Origin: Burkholderia sp. Nafp2/4-1b
GTDB taxonomy: Bacteria; Pseudomonadota; Gammaproteobacteria; Burkholderiales; Burkholderiaceae
Assembly (NCBI RefSeq): GCF_003635165.1
Contig: NZ_ML058597.1
Location: forward strand, 372,001 to 436,000
Length of the DNA: 64,000 nt
Direction of reading: 5' to 3'
Notes under the pieces: model-generated
What the model saw: only the letters and a program-made list of their open reading frames with translations
The model's database searches: none
Told to the model about the DNA's origin: nothing
In this document: one piece after another, positions 9,042 through 17,945 of the stretch
How positions within the stretch are numbered: position 1 is the first letter of the stretch
How the letters are laid out: each line of letters opens with the position of its first letter
Made by a program: the position numbers and the translations under genes

Positions 9042-9898
9042 CGGCGCGATCGGCAGGCATCGCGCACGCGCGAACGGGTGCCGTATTCGGTCGCGCGGCG
9101 CCGTGGGCGTTGCGCGCCGTCGCGCTCGCGCTGTTGCTGCTGCCGTGCCTGTGGATGGCCGGCGCGGCCTTCATGCCGACGCTCGAGCGCCTCGATCATC
9201 CGCTGCGGCTCTGGCCGGCCGCGCCGACGCTCGAGCATTTCGCGTCGGTGTGGTCGAACGGGATCGGCGCGCCGCTCGCCAACTCGCTGCTGGTCGGATT
9301 CGGCACCACGCTGCTCGCGCTGACGCTCGCGTTTCCGGCTGCGTATGCGCTCGTCCGGCTGCGCTTTCCGGCGCGGCTCGACCTGCTGTTTTTGATGCTC
9401 GTCCTCGCATTGAAGCTGATGCCGCCGATCACGATCGCGGTGCCGCTGTTCGCGCTCGCGAAGCGGCTGCATCTGCTCGATTCGACGCTCGGGTTGATGC
9501 TCGCGTACCAGATCTACGCGCTGCCGATGGCGATCTGGATGCTGCTCGCGTTCGTGCGCGACGTGCCGGTCGAATACGAGGAAGCCGCGTGCATCGATGG
9601 CGCGGGCCTCGCGCGACGGCTCGTGCAGGTCGTGCTGCCGCTGTGCGCACCGGGGCTGATCGCCACGGCGATCTTCGTGTTCATCGCCGCGTGGAACGAG
9701 TTCCTGATCGCGCTGTTGTTCGTATCGACGCCAAGCCGTTTCACGCTGCCGCTCGCGATCGCCGGCTACGTGACCGAGAACGGCATCGACTGGGGCGACC
9801 TGATGAGCGCGGGGTTGCTGGCGTCGCTGCCGACGCTCGCCGTGGCCGGGTACGTGCAGCGCTATCTGCTGCGCGGCTTCGCCGGCGGTTTGAAGTGA
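9038..9898 (+). CDS. ABC transporter permease, MalG/UgpE type
   Basis: 286 residues from ATG 9038, which forms an ATGA overlap with the preceding stop; ATG 9011 would add nine residues. Six helices and a matching EAA motif (PVEYEEAACIDGAGLARRLVQVVLPL) identify it as the second CUT1 permease subunit. The middle segment (LMPPITIAVPLFALAKRLHLLDS) is family-typical. It converges on the LacI-type gene, the two stops being only 9 bp apart. Confidence 0.9.
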   Translation: MTARSAGIAHARTGAVFGRAAPWALRAVALALLLLPCLWMAGAAFMPTLERLDHPLRLWPAAPTLEHFASVWSNGIGAPLANSLLVGFGTTLLALTLAFPAAYALVRLRFPARLDLLFLMLVLALKLMPPITIAVPLFALAKRLHLLDSTLGLMLAYQIYALPMAIWMLLAFVRDVPVEYEEAACIDGAGLARRLVQVVLPLCAPGLIATAIFVFIAAWNEFLIALLFVSTPSRFTLPLAIAGYVTENGIDWGDLMSAGLLASLPTLAVAGYVQRYLLRGFAGGLK

Positions 9899-9907
9899 CG
9901 CGACGCG

Positions 9908-10930
9908 TTACGCGCAGCTGTGCCGAACCACGTGCGTGACCGGCACGACGCGCGTGCGCGATGCGCCGTCGAACGTCTGGATCCGGTCGGCCAGCAGGTT
10001 GACGGCCGCGTGTGCGAGGCCTTGCGTGTCCTGGCGCAGTGTCGTGAGCCGATACGCGTCGTATTCAGCGGCGGGGATGTCGTCGAAGCCGATCACGCTC
10101 AGGTCGTCGGGCACGCGCAATCCGAACGCATCGCGTGCGGCGTCGATCAAGCCGAGCGCGAGCAGGTCGGACGAGCAGAACACGCCGTCCGGACGCTCGC
10201 CCGTGTCGAACAGTTGCCGCGCGGCTTCGACGCCGCATGCATGCGTGTCGGAGTCCGTATCGATCACGCGGACGAGCGCCGCATCGAACGTGTCGCCGCG
10301 TTGCAGTGCCAGTTCGAACGCATGCGAGCGCGAACGCGCGCTGTAGCTCGCGGTACGCGGCCCGACGAACGCGAGCCGGCGCGCCCCGGCCCGCACGAGC
10401 CGTTGCGCGGCATGGGCGGCGCCCGCCGCGTTGTCGCTGACGACCACATCCGCGCCCGGCAGGTTCGCTTCCCGGTTGATCATCACGACGGGAATCCGGT
10501 GGTCGAGATATTGCTGCGCGACCGACAGCGGCGGCGACGCGGACGTCATCACAAGGCCCGCGATCCGGTAGCTGAGCAGCCGTTCGAGCGATTGCCGGAC
10601 CTGATGCGGATCATCCGCATTGGTCACGAGCGGCGTGAACGCGCGTTGCCCGAGCGCGGCCATCAGGTCGGACAGCAGTCGCGCGCGGAATGGATTCTCG
10701 AACCCGGCCGTCACGACGCCGATCATGCTGCTGCGCTGCGTGATCATGTCGCGCGCGATCAGGTTGACCTGATAGCCGAGCGCGCGTGCGGCCACCATCA
10801 CGCGTTCGCGCGTTTCGGGCGCGATGCTGGCCGTCGGCGAGAATGCGCGCGACACTGCCGAGCGCGACACGCCGGCCCGCACGGCGACATCCGACGCGGT
10901 TACCCACGGTTTTCTTTCCTTGTCAGTCAT
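9908..10930 (-). CDS. LacI-family transcriptional repressor
   Basis: 340 residues from the ATG whose complement is at 10928-10930. The N-terminal HTH (VTASDVAVRAGVSRSAVSRAFSP...) and hinge (ALGYQVNLIARDM) are classic LacI/PurR, followed by a periplasmic-binding-like sensor domain ending in VIGFDDIPAAEYDAYRLTTLRQD. It probably represses the ABC importer through the palindrome at 6838-6859, with the imported ligand as inducer. It is divergent from the phospholipase C-like gene, with only 6 bp between the two starts, so each promoter must lie inside the other coding sequence or they share control. No comparable palindrome is visible at its own start. Confidence 0.9.
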   Translation of the reverse strand: MTDKERKPWVTASDVAVRAGVSRSAVSRAFSPTASIAPETRERVMVAARALGYQVNLIARDMITQRSSMIGVVTAGFENPFRARLLSDLMAALGQRAFTPLVTNADDPHQVRQSLERLLSYRIAGLVMTSASPPLSVAQQYLDHRIPVVMINREANLPGADVVVSDNAAGAAHAAQRLVRAGARRLAFVGPRTASYSARSRSHAFELALQRGDTFDAALVRVIDTDSDTHACGVEAARQLFDTGERPDGVFCSSDLLALGLIDAARDAFGLRVPDDLSVIGFDDIPAAEYDAYRLTTLRQDTQGLAHAAVNLLADRIQTFDGASRTRVVPVTHVVRHSCA

Positions 10931-10936
10931 CGACTC

Positions 10937-11857
10937 ATGATCCTTTCGCGACACGAAACTTCCACGCCGCTGGCCGACTGGATGTCGGCGCTCGACGGTG
11001 CGCGGCCGCTGCATACGCTGACCCTACCGGGCAGCCATGACACCTGTGCGTATACGGTCGAGGATTCGCTCGTGCGCACGCAGCACGCGCCGCTCGATGC
11101 GCAGCTCGCGCACGGCGTGCGACTGCTCGACATCCGCTGCCGGCACCGCAGCGATACGTTCGACATTCATCACGGCGGGATTGCGCTTGGTCTGTCGTTC
11201 GACGACGTGCTCGAGGACTGCACGCGCTTTCTCGCGGCACATCCGCGCGAATGCATCGTGATGTCGGTGAAGGATGAATGGCCTGCGCTGGCGTGCACGC
11301 GCGGTTTCGATGCGACGTTCGATGCGCATTGCGCGCGGCATCCGGGGTTGCGTTGGCATGTGGGCGGCGGGCTGCCGGCGCTCGACGACGTGCGCGGCGC
11401 GGTGGTGCTGCTGCGCCGCTTCCGCAGCAGCCGGCCGCTCGGCATCGATTTGACGGCATGGCCCGACAACGCGACGTTCACGATCGATCATCCGGATGCG
11501 GCCTTCGTGATCCAGGATGAATACCGTGTGCCGGTTGCCGGATCGATCAACTACAAGTGGCGGGCGATCGATGCGCTATTGAGCGGCATGCCGTCGCCGG
11601 AGAGCGGCCGCTGGGCCATCAATTTCTGCAGCGGGACGGGGATGGGCGCGAATCCGTCGGTGGTCGCGCGCGGCGATGGCCGGGTGGCGGGGATTCAGGC
11701 GCGGCTCGCGGAGCGGTTGCGTGCGGAGCCGGGTCCGTGCGGCGCGATGCTGCTGGATTTCTGCGACGACGATGATTGGGCGTTGGTGCGGGCGCTGGTT
11801 GAGTGCAATCAGCAGGCGCCCGGGGCGGGTGGCAGACGTAGGACAGTGGGGTGTTAG
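10937..11857 (+). CDS. Phosphatidylinositol-specific phospholipase C-like phosphodiesterase
   Basis: 306 residues with the PI-PLC X-domain signature: LPGSHDT with catalytic His34, LLDIRCRH...FDIHHGGI with the second catalytic His (about 79), and ECIVMSVKDEW, matching the Bacillus enzyme's order. These enzymes cleave the phosphodiester of (glycosyl-)phosphatidylinositol or glycerophosphoinositol, giving inositol phosphate. Bacterial members are usually secreted, but this start shows no signal peptide, and the region upstream is the divergent LacI gene, so the protein looks cytoplasmic. That would fit a role on an imported phosphodiester rather than on host lipid. Alternatively the true start lies further upstream. 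The last ~15 residues are low complexity. Confidence 0.82.
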   Translation: MILSRHETSTPLADWMSALDGARPLHTLTLPGSHDTCAYTVEDSLVRTQHAPLDAQLAHGVRLLDIRCRHRSDTFDIHHGGIALGLSFDDVLEDCTRFLAAHPRECIVMSVKDEWPALACTRGFDATFDAHCARHPGLRWHVGGGLPALDDVRGAVVLLRRFRSSRPLGIDLTAWPDNATFTIDHPDAAFVIQDEYRVPVAGSINYKWRAIDALLSGMPSPESGRWAINFCSGTGMGANPSVVARGDGRVAGIQARLAERLRAEPGPCGAMLLDFCDDDDWALVRALVECNQQAPGAGGRRRTVGC

Positions 11858-12008
11858 GCGAGCTCGCACTGAGTGTTTCGCGCTTCGTCAAACTTCATGA
11901 CGAATCAGCGGGACACAAGCGTGCGTGTATCGAAGTGATACGTAGTCGCGGCGTGGACGGGCGGCATTGCACGCAAAAAAAGACGTCCCTGTCGAGCGCG
12001 ATGTCGAC

Positions 12009-12620
12009 TCACCGCGTCGCGATCGCCACCGCCGCGCTGGCCATCGCGGTCGCACTGGTGCGGTTCGCGATCCGCTTCGCGCGTGCCGACGTGAGAAGCG
12101 CTCGCGCACGCGAAGCGAGCAGCGACCAGAAGCAGTCGGCGAGGATCAGGATCGCGAGCATCGTGCCGACGAGCTCGGCCCACGCGACGACACCGACGTG
12201 CGTCAGATCGACAATGGTCGGCAGCAGCGCCAGATAGAACAGCATGATCTTCGGATTGCCAAGGGTCACCAGGGCGCCCGCGACGAACATGCGCCACGGC
12301 GACTGGCCGCGCGGCAGGTCGTCGGCCGTCGTGTCGGTCGGCGCGGTCCACATCTTCCACGCGAGGAACAGCAAATACGCGACGCCGAGCAGCTTCAGCA
12401 CGAGCAGCCCCGTCTCGAACGTGCGCGCGAACGCGGACAGCCCGGCAACCGCCAGCGTGAGCCACAGCGCTTCGCCGATCCACATTGCGGCGAGGAACGG
12501 CAGCACGTCGCGCACGCCGTTGGTCAGCACGCGCGCGACGAGCGCGGCGACGCTCGGGCCGGGCGTGCCGGCGGTGACGAGCAGGGCGATGGCGAACACG
12601 GCGAGCGCGGACAGCGTCAT
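12009..12620 (-). CDS. LysE/RhtB-family amino acid exporter
   Basis: 203 residues with six hydrophobic segments and the N-terminal LysE hallmark (VTAGTPGPSVAALVARVLTNG). A central GNPKIMLFYLALLP motif is also family-typical. It should export amino acids or analogues through the inner membrane. It is divergent from a GNAT acetyltransferase gene starting 84 bp away, an arrangement common for LysE exporters. The region just downstream (11976-11982) has a run of seven A on the + strand, i.e. a U-tract on the gene's strand, with only a weak stem before it. Confidence 0.9.
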   Translation of the reverse strand: MTLSALAVFAIALLVTAGTPGPSVAALVARVLTNGVRDVLPFLAAMWIGEALWLTLAVAGLSAFARTFETGLLVLKLLGVAYLLFLAWKMWTAPTDTTADDLPRGQSPWRMFVAGALVTLGNPKIMLFYLALLPTIVDLTHVGVVAWAELVGTMLAILILADCFWSLLASRARALLTSARAKRIANRTSATAMASAAVAIATR

Positions 12621-12704
12621 GACGAACCTCGTGGGTACGAACGATCGAAAGGTATGAAGTTTCGATTATAGTGACGGCCGTTCCCGCCTGCCTACCTCGT
12701 CGTG

Positions 12705-13232
12705 ATGACAGTTTCGATCCGGATTCGTCCCGCCACGCGGGAAGACGCGGCCGCGATGGCCGCCGTGGAAGTCGCCGCCGCCCAACGCTTTCGCGATATC
12801 GGCATGCCCGACATCGCCGACGGCGAGCCAACCGAGACGGTCGACGTGCTCGCGCGCATCGACGACGGTCGCGCGTATGTCGCGACGGACGAAGCGGGTG
12901 CGTGCGTGGGTTTCGCGTTCTACCGCCTGCTCGATCCGCAGCGGCTGTATCTGGAGGAACTGGATGTCGCGCCGTCGCATGCGGGGCAGCGGATCGGCGC
13001 GCGCCTGATCGAGCGGATCATGACGCGCGCCGCGCAAGACGGCATCGCACAGGTCGTGTTGTCGACGTTCCGCGATGCGCCGTGGAATGCACCGTACTAC
13101 GCGCGCCTCGGCTTTCACATCGTCGATGATGCATCGCTCGACGACACGTTGCGCGCGATCCGCGCGCATCACGTCGCCCGCGGGCTCGACGAGACGCAGC
13201 GCGTGTTCATGCGCGCCGACGTGCGCGCATGA
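12705..13232 (+). CDS. GNAT-family N-acetyltransferase
   Basis: 175 residues. The acetyl-CoA-binding motif A is seen in LYLEELDVAPSHAGQRIGARLIERIM (the Q/R-x-x-G-x-G/A loop). The downstream NAPYYARLGFHIVDD stretch is the typical last strand. ATG 12705 is preceded by an overlapping GTG at 12702, so the exact start is uncertain by one codon. The substrate is unknown. Divergence from the LysE exporter gene suggests a shared amino-acid or drug-resistance context. Confidence 0.85.
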   Translation: MTVSIRIRPATREDAAAMAAVEVAAAQRFRDIGMPDIADGEPTETVDVLARIDDGRAYVATDEAGACVGFAFYRLLDPQRLYLEELDVAPSHAGQRIGARLIERIMTRAAQDGIAQVVLSTFRDAPWNAPYYARLGFHIVDDASLDDTLRAIRAHHVARGLDETQRVFMRADVRA

Positions 13233-13250
13233 ACGTGGTGCGGCCGGCCG

Positions 13251-14312
13251 TCAGGCCGCGTCGCTGAGCGCCGGGTAGTCGGTGTAGCCCGTTTCGCCTT
13301 CGGCGTAGAACGTCTCCGGCACCGGCTTGTTCAGCGGCGCGCCGAGTTCGAGGCGGCGCGGCAGGTCCGGGTTCGCGATGAACAGCTTGCCCCACGCGAT
13401 TGCGTCGGCATTGCCGCTCGCGAGCGTGGCCTGCGCGGATTCGAGCGTGAACTGCTCGTTCGCGATCAGCGGGCCGCCGAACGCTTCCTTCAGACGCGGG
13501 CTCAAGTGGTCGCCCGAATACGCTTCACGCGTGAAGATGAACGCGATCTTGCGGCGGCCGAGTTCGCGCGCGACGTAGCCGAACGTCGCGGCCGGGTCGG
13601 AATCGCCCATCGTGTGCGCGTCGCCGCGCGGTGCGAGGTGCACGCCGACACGGCCCGCGCCCCACACGTCGATCGCCGCGTCGACCACTTCGAGCAGCAG
13701 GCGCGCGCGGTTCTCGATCGGGCCGCCGTATGCGTCGGTGCGATGGTTGGTGCTGTCCTGCAGGAACTGGTCGAGCAGATAACCGTTCGCGCCGTGGATC
13801 TCGACGCCGTCGAACCCGGCCTTCTTCGCGTTTTCCGCGCCCTTGCGGTATGCAGCCACGATGCCCGGAATTTCATCGAGTTCGAGCGCGCGCGGCGTCA
13901 CGAACGGACGCTGCGGGCGCACGAGGCTCACGTTGCCGCCCGCGGCGATCGCGCTCGGCGCGACCGGCAGGTCGCCGTTCAGGAACATCGGATCGGAAAT
14001 CCGGCCGACGTGCCACAGCTGCAGCACGATGCGGCCGCCGGCCGCGTGCACGGCCTGCGTCACTTGCTTCCAGCCTTCGACCTGTTCGTCGGACCAGATG
14101 CCGGGGGTGTCCGCGTAGCCGACGCCCTGCGGCGTGACCGAAGTCGCTTCGCTGATGATCAGGCCGGCCGACGCGCGTTCGGCGTAATAGCGGGCCATCA
14201 ATGCGTTCGGCACGCGCGCTTCACCTGCGCGGGCACGGGTAAGCGGCGCCATCACGACGCGGTTCGGCAGTGTCAGGTCGCCGAGGGTAACGGGGTCGAA
14301 CAGGGTGGGCAT
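13251..14312 (-). CDS. Old yellow enzyme-family alkene reductase (NemA-like)
   Basis: 353 residues; an FMN-binding TIM barrel starting MPTLFDPVTLGDLTLPNRVVMAPLTRARAGE. The GFDGVEIHGANGYLLDQFLQD segment and the FMN phosphate site near the end (ANPDLPRRLELGAPLNK) are diagnostic of the NemA/OYE group. These enzymes use NAD(P)H to reduce activated C=C bonds, N-ethylmaleimide or nitro compounds. The start is placed where the OYE N-terminus begins, not at an upstream in-frame Met. It lies 71 bp downstream of an ArsR-type regulator on the same strand and is presumably co-transcribed and induced by electrophile stress. Confidence 0.93.
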   Translation of the reverse strand: MPTLFDPVTLGDLTLPNRVVMAPLTRARAGEARVPNALMARYYAERASAGLIISEATSVTPQGVGYADTPGIWSDEQVEGWKQVTQAVHAAGGRIVLQLWHVGRISDPMFLNGDLPVAPSAIAAGGNVSLVRPQRPFVTPRALELDEIPGIVAAYRKGAENAKKAGFDGVEIHGANGYLLDQFLQDSTNHRTDAYGGPIENRARLLLEVVDAAIDVWGAGRVGVHLAPRGDAHTMGDSDPAATFGYVARELGRRKIAFIFTREAYSGDHLSPRLKEAFGGPLIANEQFTLESAQATLASGNADAIAWGKLFIANPDLPRRLELGAPLNKPVPETFYAEGETGYTDYPALSDAA

Positions 14313-14383
14313 GGAGATAACCTCTTCACGAAAGGCGGGATGGCCGTCGCGTCGTGCGCGGCGTGCGGCCCGCATGGCCTGGG

Positions 14384-14692
14384 TCAGAGTTCGCGACGCA
14401 CGGCGTCGAGAAATGCGTCGATGACGGCCTCGTTGCGCCGGAAGAACGCCCACTGGCCGATCCGCGTCGACGTCACGAGCCCCGCGCGCTGCAGCGTCGC
14501 GAGGTGCGCGGAGACGGTCGACTGCGACAGCCCGCAGCGCGCGTCGATCTGCCCCGCACAGACGCCGTGGTCGTACGGCAGCGTCTGCTCAGGGAAATGC
14601 GCGCCCGGCGTTTTCAGCCAGACGAGGATTTCCCGGCGCACGGGGTTCGAGAGCGCTTTCAGGATCGCGTCGATGTCGAGTTCGGTCGGCAT
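14384..14692 (-). CDS. ArsR-family winged-helix repressor
   Basis: 102 residues. The ArsR core is clear: ILKALSNPVRREILVWL, then the recognition helix CGLSQSTVSAHLATLQRAGLV and a wing (TSTRIGQWAFFRRNE). Cysteines in GVCAGQ and ARCGLS lie just before and at the start of the recognition helix, and could sense thiol-reactive compounds or a metal. It heads an operon with the old yellow enzyme gene. An inverted repeat ATATCG-N8-CGATAT at 14754-14773 in its upstream region is a good operator candidate. Likely role: derepressing the reductase when electrophiles modify the Cys residues (inference). Confidence 0.9.
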   Translation of the reverse strand: MPTELDIDAILKALSNPVRREILVWLKTPGAHFPEQTLPYDHGVCAGQIDARCGLSQSTVSAHLATLQRAGLVTSTRIGQWAFFRRNEAVIDAFLDAVRREL

Positions 14693-14753
14693 GGAAGGGC
14701 GTGGTGTTCAGTCAAAAAATCGGTGCAACGGGTATCGTCGATGGCCGAATCAT

Positions 14754-14773
14754 ATATCGGAAAAAGGCGATAT
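14754..14773. promoter_or_regulatory. Inverted repeat ATATCG-N8-CGATAT upstream of arsR-type gene
   Basis: Perfect 6-base arms separated by 8 bases, embedded in an AT-rich patch 60-80 bp upstream of the ArsR gene start. On the minus strand a TATGAT-like -10 overlaps the distal arm. The geometry suits an ArsR-type repressor blocking polymerase. Confidence 0.6.
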
Positions 14774-14881
14774 GTTGGATGACATTGTCGGCAGTGGGGT
14801 TGATCGACGGTCGGCATCCGGTCGCGCCCAGCGTCGCGGGACGGTGCCACATCGACCCCGAGCAGGCGAATGTGTGGTGGA

Positions 14882-15781
14882 TCACCCGTTGCCGTACTGC
14901 GCAAACAGCCACCGCCGCATCGCCTCGAGCGCTTCCGAATGCGCATTGGCCTGCGGAAAGACGACATAAAACCCGAGCGACATCGGAAACGAAAAATCGA
15001 ACACGCGCCGCAATCTGCCTTCCGCGATGTCGCGCTCGACGAGCGGCTCGCTGGTCAGCGCGATGCCTTGACCGGCGACCGCGGCGTCGATCGCAAGCAG
15101 CGACTGGCTGAATCGCGGCCCCTTCATCGGGTCCGCATGCCCCTTTCCGCCGAGTTTCTCGATGAATTCGGGCCACAGATCGTGCGCGTCGTGCAGCAGC
15201 GCATGCTTCGACAAGTCGGCGGGGGTGCGGATCGGCGGGCCGCTGTCGAGCAGTTTCGGGCTGGCGACGGCGAACACGTCGAGCGGAAACAGCAGCTCCG
15301 CGGCGAGGCCGGCCGGGAACGGCGGCTTGCTCAGCCGAATCGCGATGTCGACGCCGTCGGCGCGGAACGACGCCAGCCGTTCGTCGGCGATCACGCGCAC
15401 TTCGATATCGGGATGCAGCCGACCGAAGTCCGACAGCCGCGGAATCAGCCACTTCGACGCGAACGACGGCGTCGTGCTGACCGCCAGGACCGTGGGGCGC
15501 TGGCTGAGGGCGTCCGTCGCGTCCGAGATGATCTGCAGCGCGCGCTGGACCGACGAAAAATACTCGAGCCCTTCGCGTGTCAGCGCGAGCCCCCTCGGCA
15601 GCCGCCGGAACAACTGAACTTCCACGACATCCTCCAGATGCCTGACCTGCTGCGCGACCGCGCCCTGGGTCACACCGAGTTCGTCGGCGGCCAGCCGGAA
15701 ATTGAGGTGGCGCGCCGCGGCCTCGAATGCGCGAAGCGCATTGAGCGGCGGAAACCGGCGGGTACGCGAGAGAACCTTCAT
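14882..15781 (-). CDS. LysR-family regulator, GcvA-like subgroup
   Basis: 299 residues. The N-terminal winged HTH reads PPLNALRAFEAAARHLNFRLAADELGVTQGAVAQQVRHLE, as in GcvA/AmpR-like LysR proteins. A periplasmic-binding-like effector domain follows. It is divergent from an SDR gene (start 15903) across 121 bp, the usual arrangement for a LysR protein and its target. The intergenic region holds an ATAG-N15-CTAT dyad at 15835-15857 that could be part of its binding site. Confidence 0.9.
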   Translation of the reverse strand: MKVLSRTRRFPPLNALRAFEAAARHLNFRLAADELGVTQGAVAQQVRHLEDVVEVQLFRRLPRGLALTREGLEYFSSVQRALQIISDATDALSQRPTVLAVSTTPSFASKWLIPRLSDFGRLHPDIEVRVIADERLASFRADGVDIAIRLSKPPFPAGLAAELLFPLDVFAVASPKLLDSGPPIRTPADLSKHALLHDAHDLWPEFIEKLGGKGHADPMKGPRFSQSLLAIDAAVAGQGIALTSEPLVERDIAEGRLRRVFDFSFPMSLGFYVVFPQANAHSEALEAMRRWLFAQYGNG

Positions 15782-15902
15782 GCAGTAGAAATTCTACAGG
15801 GTGGATGGAGAAATCATCGTTCGACAAGCCGATTATAGAGTCCTAGAGTGCAGCTATTGACGACGATCAGCGGCGCTGAGCCGATCCATTCAGGAGAACA
15901 GC

Positions 15903-16607
15903 ATGACTGTAGAGAAAGTGGCATTGGTGACGGCAGCGGGCAAGGGCATGGGCGCCGCGATCGCGCGAGAACTCGCGAGCAACGGTTATCGTGTCGCGCT
16001 GATGTCGCCGTCCGACAGCGCCGTCGAGCTCGCGAAGGAGCTCGGCGGGTTCGGCGTGGCGGGATCCGTCACCGAAGACGCCGACATCGAGCGCTTCGTG
16101 ACCGAGACGCTCGCGAAGTACGGCCGCATCGACGCGGTCGTCAACAACACCGGGCATCCGCCGAAAGGCGACTTGCTGTCAATCGAGGACAACAAATGGC
16201 ACGAAGGGCTCGACCTGATCGTGCTCAACGTCGCGCGCGTGCTGCGTCGCGTGACGCCGGTCTTCGTGAAGCAGGGCGGCGGCGCGGTGGTCAATATCTC
16301 GAGCTTCGCGGCCGACGCGCCCGAGCAGGCGATGCCGGTTTCGTCGGCGCTGCGCGCGGCGCTCAGTGCGTTCACGCGGCTGTACGCCGACCGGTACGCG
16401 AAGGACAACATCCGCATCAATTCGGTGCTGCCGGGCTTCATCGACAACTGGCCGGAGACGCCCGAGATCGTTGCCCGGATTCCGGTCGGCCGCTTCGGCA
16501 AGACACAGGAGATCGCGCAGACCGTGGCATTCCTGCTGTCGGAAGGCGCCGGCTACATCACGGGGCAGAACATTCGCGTCGACGGCGGGATCGTGCGGGC
16601 GCTGTAA
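15903..16607 (+). CDS. SDR-fold oxidoreductase-like protein lacking the catalytic Tyr and Lys
   Basis: 234 residues with a normal SDR Rossmann start (VALVTAAGKGMGAAIA), an NNTG strand (81-84) and a C-terminal YITGQNIRVDGG. At the active site, however, the segment that should read Y-x-x-x-K is SSALR: Ser147 and Arg151 stand where Tyr and Lys are expected. The conserved NISS Ser is present. The protein may bind NAD(P) without classical dehydrogenase chemistry, or use a different mechanism. CAGGAGAA precedes the ATG. It is divergent from the LysR gene and probably regulated by it. Confidence 0.88.
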   Translation: MTVEKVALVTAAGKGMGAAIARELASNGYRVALMSPSDSAVELAKELGGFGVAGSVTEDADIERFVTETLAKYGRIDAVVNNTGHPPKGDLLSIEDNKWHEGLDLIVLNVARVLRRVTPVFVKQGGGAVVNISSFAADAPEQAMPVSSALRAALSAFTRLYADRYAKDNIRINSVLPGFIDNWPETPEIVARIPVGRFGKTQEIAQTVAFLLSEGAGYITGQNIRVDGGIVRAL

Positions 16608-16689
16608 GCCGGAGCGGATCGGGCAGCGCGACACGGGCGCGCGTCCCGGCTCGTCGGCCGATCGAGCGGGCGTTTCCGGCCACGCCCGG

Positions 16690-17829
16690 TCAGTTATGCC
16701 GCTCGCCGATCCGGTTCTCTTCCGGGCTCCATACGCTGAGTCCCTCCGTCGGGTCCATCGGCAGCTCCCACGGTCGCGCGGCGATCGCCTGCATCGCTGC
16801 GTCGAATCCGGCCTGCCGGCGCGCGGCGATGCCGTCCGGCGTGAAATCGATGTCCTTCCATTGATCGTCGCCGTCGAGCCGCGGCGCTGCGAGCTTGATC
16901 ACGCGCATCGTGGTCTGGCAGCCCCACGCGGCGAGCGCCTGCACGTCGGCCGACGTGCGCTCCGCCTCTGGCAGCCGCATCACCAGTTCCTTGATGACAT
17001 GGCGCAGCCGGTGAATCTGCTGTTGCCGCGCGATGTTGCTGTCCGTGCGGCTCGCGTACTGGATGTCCTTCTGCCGCTCCGACACCTGCCAGATGCTTTG
17101 CGGCTCGGGCCCGACCGGGTTCCACATCTGCACCGAGAAGATGATCGAGCTGCGGCGCGGCGCATCGTCGAGCACGACCTCGACCGGCGTATTCGAATAG
17201 ACGCCGCCATCCCAGTAGGGCACGCCGTCGATCCGCACGGCCGGGAACGCGGGCGGCAGCGCGCCCGAACTCATGATGTGGTCGAGGTCGAGCGGCCGGT
17301 CGCGCGAATCGAAGTAGCGCATCATGCCGGTACACGCGTTGACCGCGCCAACGGTCAGCCGCGGCCGGCGCGCGTTCAGCAAGTCGGTGTCGATCAGCGA
17401 CGCCAGCGTGTCGCGCAGCGGCTCGACCACGTAGTACGACGCGTGCTCGACGCCGACCCGTGCGAGCGGACCGAGCCACGCGGCGGGGTTCGGCCGGAAG
17501 AATCCCGGCAGGCCCGCGCCGATCACCGCGAGCTCGGCACCGATCTTGTCCCAGCTCGTCGGGAAGCCCGGCACGTTCACGGCGCTGCGTTCGGTCACGT
17601 GACGCCAGAATTCCGCCATGCGCTGCGCGCGCCGGCCGGGTGCGTTGCCGGCGATCAGCGCCGCGTTGATCGCACCGATCGACGTGCCGATCACCCAGTC
17701 GGGCTGGATGCCCGCCGCGTCCATCGCCTCGAATACGCCGAGCTGGTACGCACCGAGTGCGCCGCCGCCCTGAAGCACGAGCACGACTTGCCCGGGCAGC
17801 TTCGGATGTGCGGGTTGACTTGCCGTCAT
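16690..17829 (-). CDS. Patatin-like phospholipase with C-terminal DUF3734-type region
   Basis: 379 residues. The oxyanion Gly-rich motif (GGGALGAYQLG, about 21-31), nucleophile elbow GTSIG with Ser50, and the DGG with catalytic Asp207 are all intact. It is therefore a Ser-Asp dyad acyl hydrolase acting on phospholipids or other acyl esters. The C-terminal third (IQYASRTDSNIARQQQIHRLRHVIKEL onward) is the extension found in many proteobacterial patatins (DUF3734). There is no signal peptide. It lies 116 bp downstream of the cupredoxin gene on the same strand and may be independently transcribed. Confidence 0.92.
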   Translation of the reverse strand: MTASQPAHPKLPGQVVLVLQGGGALGAYQLGVFEAMDAAGIQPDWVIGTSIGAINAALIAGNAPGRRAQRMAEFWRHVTERSAVNVPGFPTSWDKIGAELAVIGAGLPGFFRPNPAAWLGPLARVGVEHASYYVVEPLRDTLASLIDTDLLNARRPRLTVGAVNACTGMMRYFDSRDRPLDLDHIMSSGALPPAFPAVRIDGVPYWDGGVYSNTPVEVVLDDAPRRSSIIFSVQMWNPVGPEPQSIWQVSERQKDIQYASRTDSNIARQQQIHRLRHVIKELVMRLPEAERTSADVQALAAWGCQTTMRVIKLAAPRLDGDDQWKDIDFTPDGIAARRQAGFDAAMQAIAARPWELPMDPTEGLSVWSPEENRIGERHN

Positions 17830-17945
17830 CGCTTTCCTCGTGGTCGGTGACGGCCGGTGCGTTCCGGCCGGTTGCAACCAGTGTAGGCGATCGGCGGGCG
17901 TCGCTCCGCGGTGTCGGCGCGTCGTGCGTCGTGCGCCGCGCCGCG

